Part shown: piece after piece, positions 25,805 to 34,001 of the stretch
How positions within the stretch are numbered: position 1 is the stretch's first letter
How the letters are laid out: every line of letters starts with the position of its first letter
NCBI RefSeq assembly: GCF_013839515.1
Contig: NZ_JACDNQ010000007.1
Location: 16,978 to 80,977 of the forward strand
Origin: Natronomonas salinimetallica
Lineage (GTDB): Archaea; Halobacteriota; Halobacteria; Halobacteriales; Haloarculaceae
DNA length: 64,000 bases
Direction: 5' to 3'
The notes under the pieces: model-generated
Told to the model about the DNA's origin: nothing
The model's database searches: none
Seen by the model: the letters and a program-made list of their open reading frames with translations, nothing else
Made by a program: the position numbers and the translations under genes

Positions 25805-26269
25805 TTATTCGAGCAGCTCTTTGGCTTCGTCGTACTCGTAGGTGAACGACTCGTCGAGTTCGTCGCCGCGGTAGTAGTCGACGAGGCGTCGGATCTTCGA
25901 TTCGGTGTTCTGGAGCGCCCGCTTGTTCTGGGCGTCGCCGGGGTTTCGCTCCATGTGGTCGCGCAGCCCGACCGCACGCTCCATCAGGCTCCGGAGGTCC
26001 TCCGGGAAGTCGCCGGTCGCGTCGTGTTCTTTGAGGATCTCTGTGACCTTCTTGCCCGTGGCGAGCTTTACGTCCGGGACGGGGACGCCCTGGACGCCCT
26101 CGTCTCGGAGCTTCAGGCCGATCTGGCTGGGCTCGTAGCCCTCCTCGGCCAGCTCGACGACCCGCTCTTCGATTGCGTCTTCGTCTACGTCACTCCACTC
26201 CGGTGGTTCGTCTGCCGTCGGGCGGTCCGAACCGGACGACCCGCGACGGCGTGAATGCATTCGTGCCAT
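25805..26269 (-). CDS. rps15: 30S ribosomal protein S15 (uS15)
   Basis: A 154-residue archaeal S15, longer than bacterial S15 (~88) because of the archaeal/eukaryotic N-terminal extension (MARMHSRRRGSSGSDRPTAD). The conserved core is EGYEPSQIGLKLRDEGVQGV, PDVKLATGKKVTEILKEHDA and the C-terminal DAQNKRALQNTESKIRRLVD, which binds 16S rRNA. It is the first gene of the operon rps15 - recJ-like - pcc1 - rps3ae. Start ATG 26269 begins the family-typical MARMHS. About 180 bp of upstream sequence to the RNA ligase gene shows no other gene. Confidence 0.95.
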   Translation of the reverse strand: MARMHSRRRGSSGSDRPTADEPPEWSDVDEDAIEERVVELAEEGYEPSQIGLKLRDEGVQGVPVPDVKLATGKKVTEILKEHDATGDFPEDLRSLMERAVGLRDHMERNPGDAQNKRALQNTESKIRRLVDYYRGDELDESFTYEYDEAKELLE

Positions 26270-26448
26270 TGTTCGATTGGAACTGCACGGACCGCTCGAA
26301 ACGGCGCTGGTCGCCGCCGACGGCGGGGCCGCCCGCGGCATCCGCGCCAGCACTACCGCAATCCCAAGCCGACCAATCGGCCGACGAGTCGGATTTGCGG
26401 TCGTGCGGTTCCCGCCAGTATCTCGTGTGTTCGTACACAAAACGGTTT

Positions 26449-27315
26449 CTACTCCCGGTTGGAGCGGTCACCGCTTCGGCTCGCGTCCAAGAACGTCCGC
26501 GTCCGTGCCGCGACCGCCGCCCGAAACGCGGACATGTCGACGGACGAGGTGCCGTGATACAGCCGTTCGTGCTCCTCACGGACGACGTCAGTCATCGCCC
26601 GGTCGTATAGCGCCTCGAACGTGACGGCCTCCCCCCGGGTTTCGAGCGTCCGTTCGAGCTTCTCGAAGCGCCGGTCCGTCACGTATTTTTTCGCCAGTTC
26701 CTCGGCGGAGGCGTCGACGGGGACCGTCTCATCGACCTCCCGGTACTCGGGGTGGAGCAGTTTCGCCCGCCCACCGCGTTTGTTCCGGATCACGACGCCC
26801 TCGGCGGGGCCGTCGTACCACGCCGACTGTGGGACCGAGTACGATTTCGGGTCGAAATCCCGAGTGTTGCGCTCCCGTTCGACCGCGTTGATAGGGTCGA
26901 GCCCCAACCGCTCGAAGATCCCCTGGACGGCCCCGGGCGGCCGGAACGATCCCGCTCTGTCGTCCCAGACGTCGAAGCCGAGAAACGACGGAAGCCGGTC
27001 CCAGTCGTATTCGATCGCGTGTCGGTGTGTCGCCTCGCCGAAGAAGACGATCGATTCGACGTCGTCGACCGCGTTCCGGAGCGCCTCGCGATCCAGCCGC
27101 TCGCGGACGTATCGGACGGCGTGTTCGTACGGTTCGGGAATCGCGTCGGGATCCTCGTAGACGCGGTCCCGGTCGCCGAACCGGAGTTCCCCCGACTCGC
27201 GGAGTTGAAACCGGACGTTCGCGCCGTCGACTTTCTCCAGCAGCCACAGGTGGCCCGACTCGAAGAGCGCCTCGGGGGCGTCTTCGACGCGGGGGATCGA
27301 GGGATACGGTTTCAT
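26449..27315 (-). CDS. RNA ligase family protein (Rnl2-like nucleotidyltransferase)
   Basis: A 288-residue ATP-dependent ligase-type protein. Covalent nucleotidyltransferase motifs are all visible: motif I LWLLEKVDGANVRF with the nucleophilic Lys at residue 28, motif III/IIIa SIVFFGEATHRHAIEYDW and SFLGFDVWD, motif IV AEGVVIRNKRGG and motif V RAKLLHPEYRE. The C-terminal ~70 residues are helical. This resembles the RNA_ligase (T4 Rnl2) group used in RNA repair. No kinase/phosphatase partner lies beside it. The substrate is unknown; a repair or tRNA role is inference. It is monocistronic. Confidence 0.82.
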   Translation of the reverse strand: MKPYPSIPRVEDAPEALFESGHLWLLEKVDGANVRFQLRESGELRFGDRDRVYEDPDAIPEPYEHAVRYVRERLDREALRNAVDDVESIVFFGEATHRHAIEYDWDRLPSFLGFDVWDDRAGSFRPPGAVQGIFERLGLDPINAVERERNTRDFDPKSYSVPQSAWYDGPAEGVVIRNKRGGRAKLLHPEYREVDETVPVDASAEELAKKYVTDRRFEKLERTLETRGEAVTFEALYDRAMTDVVREEHERLYHGTSSVDMSAFRAAVAARTRTFLDASRSGDRSNRE

Positions 27316-27346
27316 ATACGAGCCATCGGCGTAGTGCCACCGGCTG

Positions 27347-27841
27347 TCATGGCAGATACCGGACGCTCACGACCCCCGGTTCGCTGCGGATCTCGACGCG
27401 GTCGACGCCGAGGCGGGCCGCCCGAACCAGGGTCGCCTCGTCCTCCAGGACGTCGCCGATGGCCGATTCGGTGTCCCCCTCGGGGACCGTCAGGACGTGC
27501 AGTTCGCCGGTGCCGGCACGCTCGCGCGTCGTCACCTCGCCGACGTCTTGCTCCGCCGCGAGCCGTCGTTCCTGTTGGGTGGGCGGTTCGGGGCTGTCCT
27601 CGAGGGAGAGCCGCCGCCGCGTCTCGACCTCCGTGAGCCGGTAGGTGACCCCCATCGGCGGCTCCGGTTCGAGACACCCCTCGATCACCTCCTCCGGTTC
27701 GACGCCGGGGTTCTCCCCGAGGGTATGGACCTGCCCGCGGTCGACGTCTTTCAACACCGCCGATGCCTCGTCGGCATGGGTCACCACGAACCGCCCCTCC
27801 TGCCCAGCCGTGTTCGCTTCGCCGGTGGTTTCATTCGGCAT
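27347..27841 (-). CDS. haloarchaeal protein, DUF5812-like
   Basis: A 164-residue acidic soluble protein. It begins MPNETTGEANTAGQEGRFVV and continues with HADEASAVLKDVDRGQVHTL and DVLEDEATLVRAARLGVDRV, a layout I associate with the haloarchaea-specific DUF5812 family of unknown function. ATG 27841 is preferred to an upstream in-frame Met because the conserved start follows it. It is divergent from pgi and lies 31 nt beyond the RNA ligase gene's start, on the same strand. No motif points to an activity. Confidence 0.6.
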   Translation of the reverse strand: MPNETTGEANTAGQEGRFVVTHADEASAVLKDVDRGQVHTLGENPGVEPEEVIEGCLEPEPPMGVTYRLTEVETRRRLSLEDSPEPPTQQERRLAAEQDVGEVTTRERAGTGELHVLTVPEGDTESAIGDVLEDEATLVRAARLGVDRVEIRSEPGVVSVRYLP

Positions 27842-27942
27842 GAACGATCGAACGCGCCCGTCCCTTTTCGGGGTTTCGGGCCGCACGGATCGCGTCAGGC
27901 CGCATCGCCAACGCCTTTAGCATCCGCCGCCGCGGTGGGAAC

Positions 27943-29229
27943 ATGAACGTAGATTTCGGTAACGCGCTGGATTCGGAGGCGGTCACGGGCGTCTCCGAGG
28001 CCTCCCTCGAACGGCTCGACGACCGGGTCGGACGGGTACACGACCGGATCGAAACAGGGATCGAAGACCGGGAATTCGGGTACGCGAGCCTCGCGTTGCC
28101 GGAGGACACGGAGCCCGAGGCGATCCGGACGGCACTCGAGGGGTTCGACCCCGACGCCGTCCTCACGGTCGGTATCGGCGGGTCGGCGCTCGGCGCGGAG
28201 ACGATCACGGCCGCGCTCGGCGTCCCCGGACACTACAGCCTCGATAACGTCGACCCGGAGCGGACCCGAGGCCTCCTCGAAGAGCTTCCGCTCGACTCGA
28301 CGCTCCTCAACGTCGTCTCCCGATCGGGAACGACCGCCGAGACGCTCGCGGACTTCCTCGTCGTCCGGGAGGCGATGGCCGACGCCGGCGTCGAGTGGAC
28401 CGACCGGACGGTCGTCACGACCGGCGAGTCGGGGCCGCTCCGGGCGCTGGCCGACGAACACGGTCTGGCGACCTGTCCGGTCCCCGAGGGCGTCCCCGGC
28501 CGGTTTTCGGCCCTTTCCGCCGTCGGGCTGGTCCCGGCGGCGGCTCTCGGCTGTGATATCGAGGCGATCCTAGCGGGCGGGGCGGCGGGACGGGCCGCGC
28601 TTTCGCCGTCGCTCTTCTCGTGTCCCGCGTACGCCTACGGTGCGGTCGCGCACGCGCTCGAAGCCCGCGGGGCGACGACGAACGTCTTCGTCCCCTACGC
28701 CGAGGCGCTCGAACCCCTCGCGGAGTGGTTCGCCCAGCTGTGGGCCGAAAGCCTCGGGAAGGACGGCCTCGGCCAGACGCCCGTTCGGGCCCTCGGCGCG
28801 ACCGACCAACACTCCCAACTACAGCTGTATCGGGCGGGCCGAAAGGACAAGCTCGTGACGCTGTTGCGGCCCCGAGAGCGCGATGACGAGCCGATCCCCG
28901 AAACCGACATCGAATCGCTGTCGTATCTCGGCGGCGGGACGCTCGGGGGGCTACTCGACGCGGAGTTCGAGGCGACGGAGGCCTCCCTGGCTGCGGCGGG
29001 ACAGGCGAACGTCCGTCTCGAAGTCGAGCGCCTCGACGCCGAGAGCGTGGGTCGGCTGCTCTATGACCTGGAGGCGGCTTGCATTCTCGTCGGCGAGCTT
29101 TCGGGCGTCGAGACGTTCACCCAACCGGCCGTCGAGTGGGGCAAGCGGGCCGCACGCGGCCTGCTGGGCGGTGGGGAGTTCGAGGAGGCGAAGGCGGTCG
29201 AGCAAAAGACCGTCCGGCGGGTCGAATAG
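27943..29229 (+). CDS. pgi: glucose-6-phosphate isomerase
   Basis: A 428-residue phosphoglucose isomerase interconverting glucose 6-phosphate and fructose 6-phosphate; in haloarchaea it serves gluconeogenesis and sugar routing into the semi-phosphorylative pathway. SIS-domain motifs are present: VLTVGIGGSALGAETITAAL, the phosphate loop VVSRSGTTAETLADFLVVRE, and the C-terminal active-site region RALGATDQHSQLQLYRAGRK with the catalytic Glu/His/Gln segment. The chain is shorter than E. coli Pgi (549) as in other archaea and some bacteria. Its first Met directly follows a short 5' region divergent from the DUF5812-like gene. Confidence 0.94.
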   Translation: MNVDFGNALDSEAVTGVSEASLERLDDRVGRVHDRIETGIEDREFGYASLALPEDTEPEAIRTALEGFDPDAVLTVGIGGSALGAETITAALGVPGHYSLDNVDPERTRGLLEELPLDSTLLNVVSRSGTTAETLADFLVVREAMADAGVEWTDRTVVTTGESGPLRALADEHGLATCPVPEGVPGRFSALSAVGLVPAAALGCDIEAILAGGAAGRAALSPSLFSCPAYAYGAVAHALEARGATTNVFVPYAEALEPLAEWFAQLWAESLGKDGLGQTPVRALGATDQHSQLQLYRAGRKDKLVTLLRPRERDDEPIPETDIESLSYLGGGTLGGLLDAEFEATEASLAAAGQANVRLEVERLDAESVGRLLYDLEAACILVGELSGVETFTQPAVEWGKRAARGLLGGGEFEEAKAVEQKTVRRVE

Positions 29230-29286
29230 CGGTCGGTACCGAGCGCGGTCCACACGGGAGCGCGCCGGAGGCGACGACGGCCCGTA

Positions 29287-30033
29287 TCAAACCGCCCCGA
29301 CGGCGTCGACGTACGTCATCGCGAACGTGATCGCGTTGTAGATCCCGTGGGCGAGCGCCGGCACGAGGAGGTTGCCGCTGTACTCGTAGACCAGCCCCAA
29401 GATCGCCCCGAGCGGGAGCAACAACAAAAAGATCGTCACGAGCGTCCCGGGGACGTTCGCGGGGTCGAGATACGCGATAAAGTGGACGACCGCGAAGATG
29501 AGCGCGGCGATCCCGACCGCCGATAGCGTGTCGAAGACCGCCGTGAGCCGCGTCTGGATGATTCCCCGATACAGGAACTCCTCGGCGGGGCCGACGACGA
29601 ACACCGAGAGAGGCAAAAACACGAGTGCGATGGTGGGATTCGCGTCGATACTGTCGGCGATGCCGTGGTCGACGAGCGGAAGGCCGAGCCGCTCGATGAG
29701 TGCCGGTAACACGACCGCGAGCGCGACGAGAGCCAGAACCGTCGCGACGGCGACGCCGAGGTCGCCGGGGGTCGGCCGTCGGATCCTGACGAAAGAAAGA
29801 GAGCGCCCGTGGCGGGACAGATAGAGCCCGCCGACGGCGGCGAGGCCAACGTACGTCCCGAGCGTGAACAGCAACTGCCCGGAGGGGTTCCCGACGGAAA
29901 GCGAAAGCGGCCCCCCGATGAGTCCGAACGTTATCATTCCGAACAGAAAGCCAACGAGCAGGCCGACAGCACCGAGGACCGTCATCGCCACGACGACACG
30001 TCCCGAGGATGCCGTCTCGGATGACTGCGTCAT
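29287..30033 (-). CDS. CPBP-family intramembrane metalloprotease (CAAX protease-like)
   Basis: A 248-residue protein with about seven membrane helices. The ABI/CPBP motifs are intact: FVVGPAEEFLYRGIIQTRL (EExxxR, residues ~149-167), IFAVVHFIAYL (FxxxH) and LVPALAHGIYNAITF (HxxxN). These residues bind zinc and cut within the membrane in Rce1-type proteases; archaeal substrates are unknown. It has no gene partner: pgi is upstream on the other strand and convergent. The stop is TGATACGG, the same context seen at several other genes here. Confidence 0.87.
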   Translation of the reverse strand: MTQSSETASSGRVVVAMTVLGAVGLLVGFLFGMITFGLIGGPLSLSVGNPSGQLLFTLGTYVGLAAVGGLYLSRHGRSLSFVRIRRPTPGDLGVAVATVLALVALAVVLPALIERLGLPLVDHGIADSIDANPTIALVFLPLSVFVVGPAEEFLYRGIIQTRLTAVFDTLSAVGIAALIFAVVHFIAYLDPANVPGTLVTIFLLLLPLGAILGLVYEYSGNLLVPALAHGIYNAITFAMTYVDAVGAV

Positions 30034-30161
30034 TGTCCCGTGTAGGGCGGGCGATCGATTAAGCCTGTCCGTCCCGGGGTACGCGTTTCGCCGACGGTCG
30101 GGGTCGACGTCCGTCGCTCGTCTGACGTACGTTTATGAGAGCTGCAAAAGGATGTCAACAT

Positions 30162-30314
30162 ATGCCACGGTACTGCCTCGAGTGTGACGATCGCCTCGCA
30201 CGCCGACTCGAAGCGCTCGCGACGAAATACGGGCTGACCGAGGAGGAAGTCATCACGCAGCTCGTCGAAGTCGGCATCGAGGAGGTCGACGGGAAGGCCG
30301 CCCGCCGATACTGA
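30162..30314 (+). CDS. 50-residue small protein, ribbon-helix-helix-like
   Basis: A short frame ATG 30162 to TGA 30314 encoding MPRYCLECDDRLARRLEALA and then a helical segment TKYGLTEEEVITQLVEVGIE ending in KAARRY. It has a CLEC pair near the N-terminus and a helix-turn-helix-like pattern of two amphipathic helices, like short CopG/antitoxin or haloarchaeal micro-proteins. Support for coding: high third-position GC, sense over 50 codons, and a TATA-like GTTTATGAG (30131-30139) 23-31 nt upstream. Its TGA is the first bases of palindromic element B1. Function unknown. Confidence 0.65.
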   Translation: MPRYCLECDDRLARRLEALATKYGLTEEEVITQLVEVGIEEVDGKAARRY

Positions 30315-30423
30315 TACTGGTGGACGAAATCAAATGAAACCGACTCACGAGTGATCCGCCGTTCGCTCCGTCGAACGGCGTGATCCTCGTGCGTCGTGTG
30401 TACATTCTTTTGTTCGTCAGTAT
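30314..30423. repeat. 110-bp palindromic element, family B, copy B1
   Basis: Ends ATACTGGTGGACGAAA and (reverse) ATACTGACGAACAAAA; centre CGCCGTTCG-CTCCGT-CGAACGGCG inside a longer imperfect stem CACGAG...CTCGTG. It differs from copy B2 (58384-58493) at only 3 of 110 positions. Non-coding. Confidence 0.92.
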
Positions 30424-30501
30424 GAGTACGCTCGTCTCGGAGCGCCACGCGCCCTCAACGGGGGTGGCGCTCGGCGGGACACCGCGGGCGTACTCATACT
30501 G
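30418..30501. repeat. nested palindromic element C adjoining B1
   Basis: A perfect 14-bp terminal inverted repeat CAGTATGAGTACGC / GCGTACTCATACTG encloses an inner 9-bp stem GAGCGCCAC / GTGGCGCTC. It shares CAGTAT with the end of B1. Immediately after it another hairpin CGGACGTAC-GTTCGT-GTACGTCCG follows (~30503-30526). Confidence 0.85.
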
Positions 30502-30613
30502 CCGGACGTACGTTCGTGTACGTCCGACTCGGTACATGTCCAAACCGCCGGTCGAACGTGCGTGTCGACCGCCCCGCGAATAAACGGGTCGGTGGCGTCC
30601 CGAACGCCCCCGG

Positions 30614-32062
30614 TCAGTACGACTTCGCGAAGTAGGCGGTCTCCTCGGCCGGTTCGTCGCAGATCCCACAGGTGTCGTAGACCGGTCCCTCCTCGGCGTC
30701 CAGCGGGAGCATGACGATCTCGGCGGCGATCTCGTCTTTGATGACGGCCTCGCAGTCCTCGTCGCCACACCAGCCCGTTTTGACGTAGCCCCCGTGGCGG
30801 CCGATCGTCCCCAGGATCTCGCCGCGGCCGTGGGCCTCGCGGACGTTCTCCGCCAGGTTCTCTTCGGCGGCGGCGTAGAGTTTGGCGTAGACGGTATCGA
30901 GCGCGTCGCCGACGGCGTCAGCGATCCCGTCACGATCGGCGAGTTCGCTTTCGCCGTCGGGTCGGTGGACGAGTGTCGCGGTGCGCTCTTCGACCTCGTT
31001 GGGGCCGATCTCGATGCGCAGCGGAACGCCGTTGAGTTCGTGTTCGTTGAATTTGAAGCCGGGATTGCGTCCGTCCCGGTCGTCGAACTCGACGCGGAAC
31101 GCCCCGTCGAGTTCGGCCGCGAGGTCGGCGGCGTACTCTTTGACCTCGGTCTCGGTGTCGGCCTGCCAGATCGGGACGACGACGACCTGTGTGGGCGCGA
31201 GTTCGGGCGGAACGACGAGGCCCTGATCGTCCGAGTGGGTCATGATCAACGCGCCGAGCGCACGCCAAGAGAGCCCCCACGACGTCGTGTGGGCCGTCCG
31301 TTCGTCCTCGTCCTCGTCGGTGTAGGTGATGTCGAACGCCTCGGCAAAGGAGGTCCCGAGGTGGTGGCTCGTCCCCGCCTGGACCGACTTGCCGTCGGGC
31401 ATCAACGCCTCGATGGTCGTCGTCGTCTCCGCGCCGGGGAACTTGTCGTGGTCGGGCTTTCGACCCAACAGTCCGGGGATCGCCATCACCTCCTCGTAGA
31501 GGCGCTCGTACTGCTCTAACCGCGTCATCGTCTCCGTCCAGGCGTCCTCGCCCGTCTCGTGGGCGGTATGGCCCTCCTGCCAGAGGAACTCCTTCGTCCG
31601 GAAGAACGGCTTCGTCTCCGTGGCCTCCCAGCGGACGACCGAACACCACTGATTGAGCCGCATCGGGAGATCACGGTGGCTCCGGATCCACTGTGCCATA
31701 AAGGGCGTGATGATCGACTCCGAGGTCGGCCGGACGGCGAGTCGTTCCTCGAGTTCGTCGTGGCCGCCATGGGTCACCCACGCCACTTCGGGGTCGAAGC
31801 CCTCGACGATGTCCTTTTCGCGTTCGAGATACGATTCGGGGATGAACATCGGGAAGTAGGTGTTCTCTACGCCGGTCTCCTTGAACCAGCCGTCGAGGTG
31901 GCTCTTGAGTCGCTCCCAGAGGGCGTACCCGCGCGGGCGGGTGACGATGAACCCACCCATCGGGGCGTAGTCCGCGAGTCCGGCCTTCTGTACGACCTCG
32001 GCGTACCACTCGCCGGGGCTGTGCGCTTTGCGTTCGGTGATTCCGAGTTCTTGTTCGCTCAT
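30614..32062 (-). CDS. proS: prolyl-tRNA synthetase (archaeal/eukaryotic type)
   Basis: A 482-residue class II synthetase charging tRNA-Pro, of the type lacking the bacterial editing insertion. Class II motifs: motif 1 region GALWERLK-like GYALWERLKSHLDGWFKETG, the loop AVRPTSESIITPFMAQWIRS, motif 2 FFRTKEFLWQEGHTAHETGE and motif 3 near SHHLGTSFAEAF...GLSWRALGALIMTHSDDQGL. A C-terminal zinc-binding-type domain has CGDEDCEAVIKDE and VYDTCGICDEPAEETAYFAK SY-type ending. Start ATG 32062 opens MSEQELGITERKAHSPGEW. A TATA box (ATATATACA, 32143-32151) lies ~82 nt upstream, so this gene may have a leader, unlike most here. Confidence 0.95.
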   Translation of the reverse strand: MSEQELGITERKAHSPGEWYAEVVQKAGLADYAPMGGFIVTRPRGYALWERLKSHLDGWFKETGVENTYFPMFIPESYLEREKDIVEGFDPEVAWVTHGGHDELEERLAVRPTSESIITPFMAQWIRSHRDLPMRLNQWCSVVRWEATETKPFFRTKEFLWQEGHTAHETGEDAWTETMTRLEQYERLYEEVMAIPGLLGRKPDHDKFPGAETTTTIEALMPDGKSVQAGTSHHLGTSFAEAFDITYTDEDEDERTAHTTSWGLSWRALGALIMTHSDDQGLVVPPELAPTQVVVVPIWQADTETEVKEYAADLAAELDGAFRVEFDDRDGRNPGFKFNEHELNGVPLRIEIGPNEVEERTATLVHRPDGESELADRDGIADAVGDALDTVYAKLYAAAEENLAENVREAHGRGEILGTIGRHGGYVKTGWCGDEDCEAVIKDEIAAEIVMLPLDAEEGPVYDTCGICDEPAEETAYFAKSY

Positions 32063-32365
32063 GTGTGTGTGTGGCGTTCGCGTCCGGCCGCCGGGGCGGC
32101 GACCGCTGACGGGGCCGCGTTGATGTCCGTTCCGCCTCGCGCATGTATATATCGTCGGGATCCGATCGTGGGGTGGGAGGTCGCTCGTGGATCGACGAGA
32201 CACGACGAACCGTCCGGCGGGAGCGTCGTCGGGGGCGTCCGTCGGATACGTCGCCGCGGCCCCGGACGTTACTGCCGGTTCCGCCGACGCCGCCTCGACG
32301 CTCGCTGCCGACTTCGCCGAACCCGAAACGCCCTTTACCTTCCTAATTATATCTAATTACACGCC
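32063..32365. other. intergenic region between proS and the PAPS-reductase-like gene
   Basis: 303 bp between divergent genes, with a minus-strand TATA (32143-32151) and AT-rich promoter sequence for the plus-strand gene (32334-32360, CTTTACC and TAATTATAT). I see no further gene or repeat. Confidence 0.55.
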
Positions 32366-33334
32366 ATGTGCGAGTTTCCGGAGTACGTCGACGTATCGTA
32401 CACCGACGGCGAGGGCGAATCCGCCGCGGACTACCCCGAGTTGGAGGACAAAATCGAACAGGCGATCGAGGTCGTCGTGGCTGGCCTCGAGGAGTACAAA
32501 AACCCTGCGATCATGTGGACCGGCGGGAAGGACTCGACGCTGACGCTGTATTTCGTCAAGGAGGTCGCCGAGGAGTACGGCTACGACCTCCCCCCGGCGG
32601 TCTTCATCGACCACTACCAGCACTTCGAGGAACTGCTGGGGTTCGTCGACCGGTGGGCCGAGGAGTGGGACCTCGATGTCGTCTTCGCGCGAAACACCGA
32701 CGTCGGCGAGTACGTCGACGAACACGGCGTCGACCCCGGCGACGACATCGAGATCGCGGCGCTCTCCGAGCACAACCGCCACCACGTCCGCGACATCCTC
32801 GAATACGACGAGGAGACGTTCCCGTTCCTCCTCGACACCTACGTCGGTAACCATCTGCTGAAGACCGTCGCACTGAACAACACGCTCGAGGAACACGACA
32901 TCGACGGCATCATCTCGGGCATTCGCTGGGACGAACAGGACGCCCGCGCCGAGGAGACGTTCTTCTCCCCGCGACACGATCCCGATATCTACCCCCCACA
33001 CGACCGCGTCCAGCCCATCCTGCAGTTCGACGAGGCCGACGTCTGGGACGCCTTCTGGTATTACGTCGTCCCCGAGACGGTGCCGGCGTTCCCCGACGAC
33101 GGTTACGTCCCCCAGGACTACGACGACCTGCCCAACGGCCTCTCGCACGAGGACGTCCCCGTCTCGCCGAAGTATTTCGCCGGCTTTCGCTCACTCGGTA
33201 GCGAGATCTCGACCGAAAAGAGCGACGAGGAGCCCGCCTGGCTCCAGGACCTCGACAACACGACCGAGCGCGCGGGCCGCGCTCAGGACAAAGAGGACCT
33301 GATGGAGCGGCTGCGCGACCTCGGCTACATGTAA
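32366..33334 (+). CDS. PAPS reductase / CysD-like PP-loop protein
   Basis: A 322-residue phosphoadenosine-phosphosulfate reductase-fold protein. The PP-loop is IMWTGGKDSTLTLYFVKEVA at ~49-68 (SGGKDS variant TGGKDS), the substrate region is PAVFIDHYQHFEELLGFVDR, and a signature ISGIRWDEQDARAEETFFSP follows with RVQPILQFDEADVWDAFWYY. This pattern is shared by ATP sulfurylase small subunits (CysD) and APS/PAPS reductases. The partner CysN is absent nearby, and the catalytic Cys motif of PAPS reductase is not evident at the C-terminus, so the exact reaction is open. A T-run (33384-33389) downstream probably ends the transcript. Confidence 0.75.
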   Translation: MCEFPEYVDVSYTDGEGESAADYPELEDKIEQAIEVVVAGLEEYKNPAIMWTGGKDSTLTLYFVKEVAEEYGYDLPPAVFIDHYQHFEELLGFVDRWAEEWDLDVVFARNTDVGEYVDEHGVDPGDDIEIAALSEHNRHHVRDILEYDEETFPFLLDTYVGNHLLKTVALNNTLEEHDIDGIISGIRWDEQDARAEETFFSPRHDPDIYPPHDRVQPILQFDEADVWDAFWYYVVPETVPAFPDDGYVPQDYDDLPNGLSHEDVPVSPKYFAGFRSLGSEISTEKSDEEPAWLQDLDNTTERAGRAQDKEDLMERLRDLGYM

Positions 33335-33383
33335 CGGCGGACGGCCACCGTTCGGTATCAATTACAGCGGCGTCGAGTCCGTC

Positions 33384-33389
33384 TTTTTT
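33384..33389 (+). terminator. T-run downstream of the PAPS-reductase-like gene
   Basis: Six T on the plus strand after GAGTCCGTC, 50 nt after the stop at 33334 and directly before the end of the convergent membrane protein gene. Confidence 0.45.
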
Positions 33390-33803
33390 CTACGTCCCCG
33401 AGTGCCAGATCAACGCGGCCAGCGTCGCCGCGCCGAGCACCAACGCGCCGCCGCCGGCGACGAGTGCGACCGCACTCGAAAAGGCGGTCCCGAGGACGAC
33501 CAACAGCCACCCGAGCGCGCCGACGGCGTGGACGATGCCGAGACGCACCCGTCCCTGCCCGACGTAGGCGATGCTGCCGGCGAACAGCCCGAGCGAAAAG
33601 ACCACCGCTGCGAGTACCGCGAGATCGAGTTCGACCCCCGAGACGGCGATCGGGCCGACGAACGGCTTCGCGAGGAACAGCCCGACGCCGATGCCGAGAC
33701 AGCCCACGATAACGAGCGGTGCGCGGTCGCTTTCGCCGTCCGCGGGGTCGCCCCCGTCCTCGAAGTCCTCGGGAGAGAACCGATACTCCTCGTCCTCACT
33801 CAC
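33390..33803 (-). CDS. four-helix membrane protein of unknown function
   Basis: A 137-residue protein with an acidic cytoplasmic N-terminus (MSEDEEYRFSPEDFEDGGDP) and four predicted helices: LVIVGCLGIGVGLFLAKPF, LAVLAAVVFSLGLFAGSIAY, IVHAVGALGWLLVVLGTAF and VAGGGALVLGAATLAALIW. I do not recognise the family; similar small haloarchaeal membrane proteins are common. Upstream lies the 30-bp repeat array and the DUF5817-like gene on the same strand. Confidence 0.7.
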   Translation of the reverse strand: MSEDEEYRFSPEDFEDGGDPADGESDRAPLVIVGCLGIGVGLFLAKPFVGPIAVSGVELDLAVLAAVVFSLGLFAGSIAYVGQGRVRLGIVHAVGALGWLLVVLGTAFSSAVALVAGGGALVLGAATLAALIWHSGT

Positions 33804-33870
33804 GGCGTCTCACCCGGGAGCGGGGGCCGGGGTCGACGCCCACGGAGTTTCGCACGCCGCGACACGCCCT

Positions 33871-34001
33871 CCGTCGGTCCGTCGTAGCCGCCTGTATACA
33901 CCGTCGGTCCGTCGTAGCCGTCCGTATCCCCCGTCGGTCCGTCGTAGCCGTCCGTATCCCCCGTCGGTCCGTCATAGCCGCCTGTATACACCGTCGGTCC
34001 G
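33871..34001 (-). repeat. 30-bp tandem repeat, four units plus a partial, at the 3' end of the DUF5817-like gene
   Basis: Units at 33871, 33901, 33931 and 33961, partial at 33991, all starting CCGTCGGTCCGTCRTAGCCG. In the gene's frame each unit is 10 codons (RTDGVYRRLR-like). Only the unit at 33961 has TGA (stop at 33972); the other three have CGA there, so the frame would otherwise run on. Confidence 0.92.

Noticed and set aside
26270..26448. Non-coding RNA upstream of rps15
   Set aside because: No tRNA, RNase P or SRP-like fold could be recognised by eye; only a GC-rich leader.
33871..34001. Repeat array considered as a CRISPR
   Set aside because: The 30-bp units are directly adjacent with no unique spacers and no cas genes nearby.
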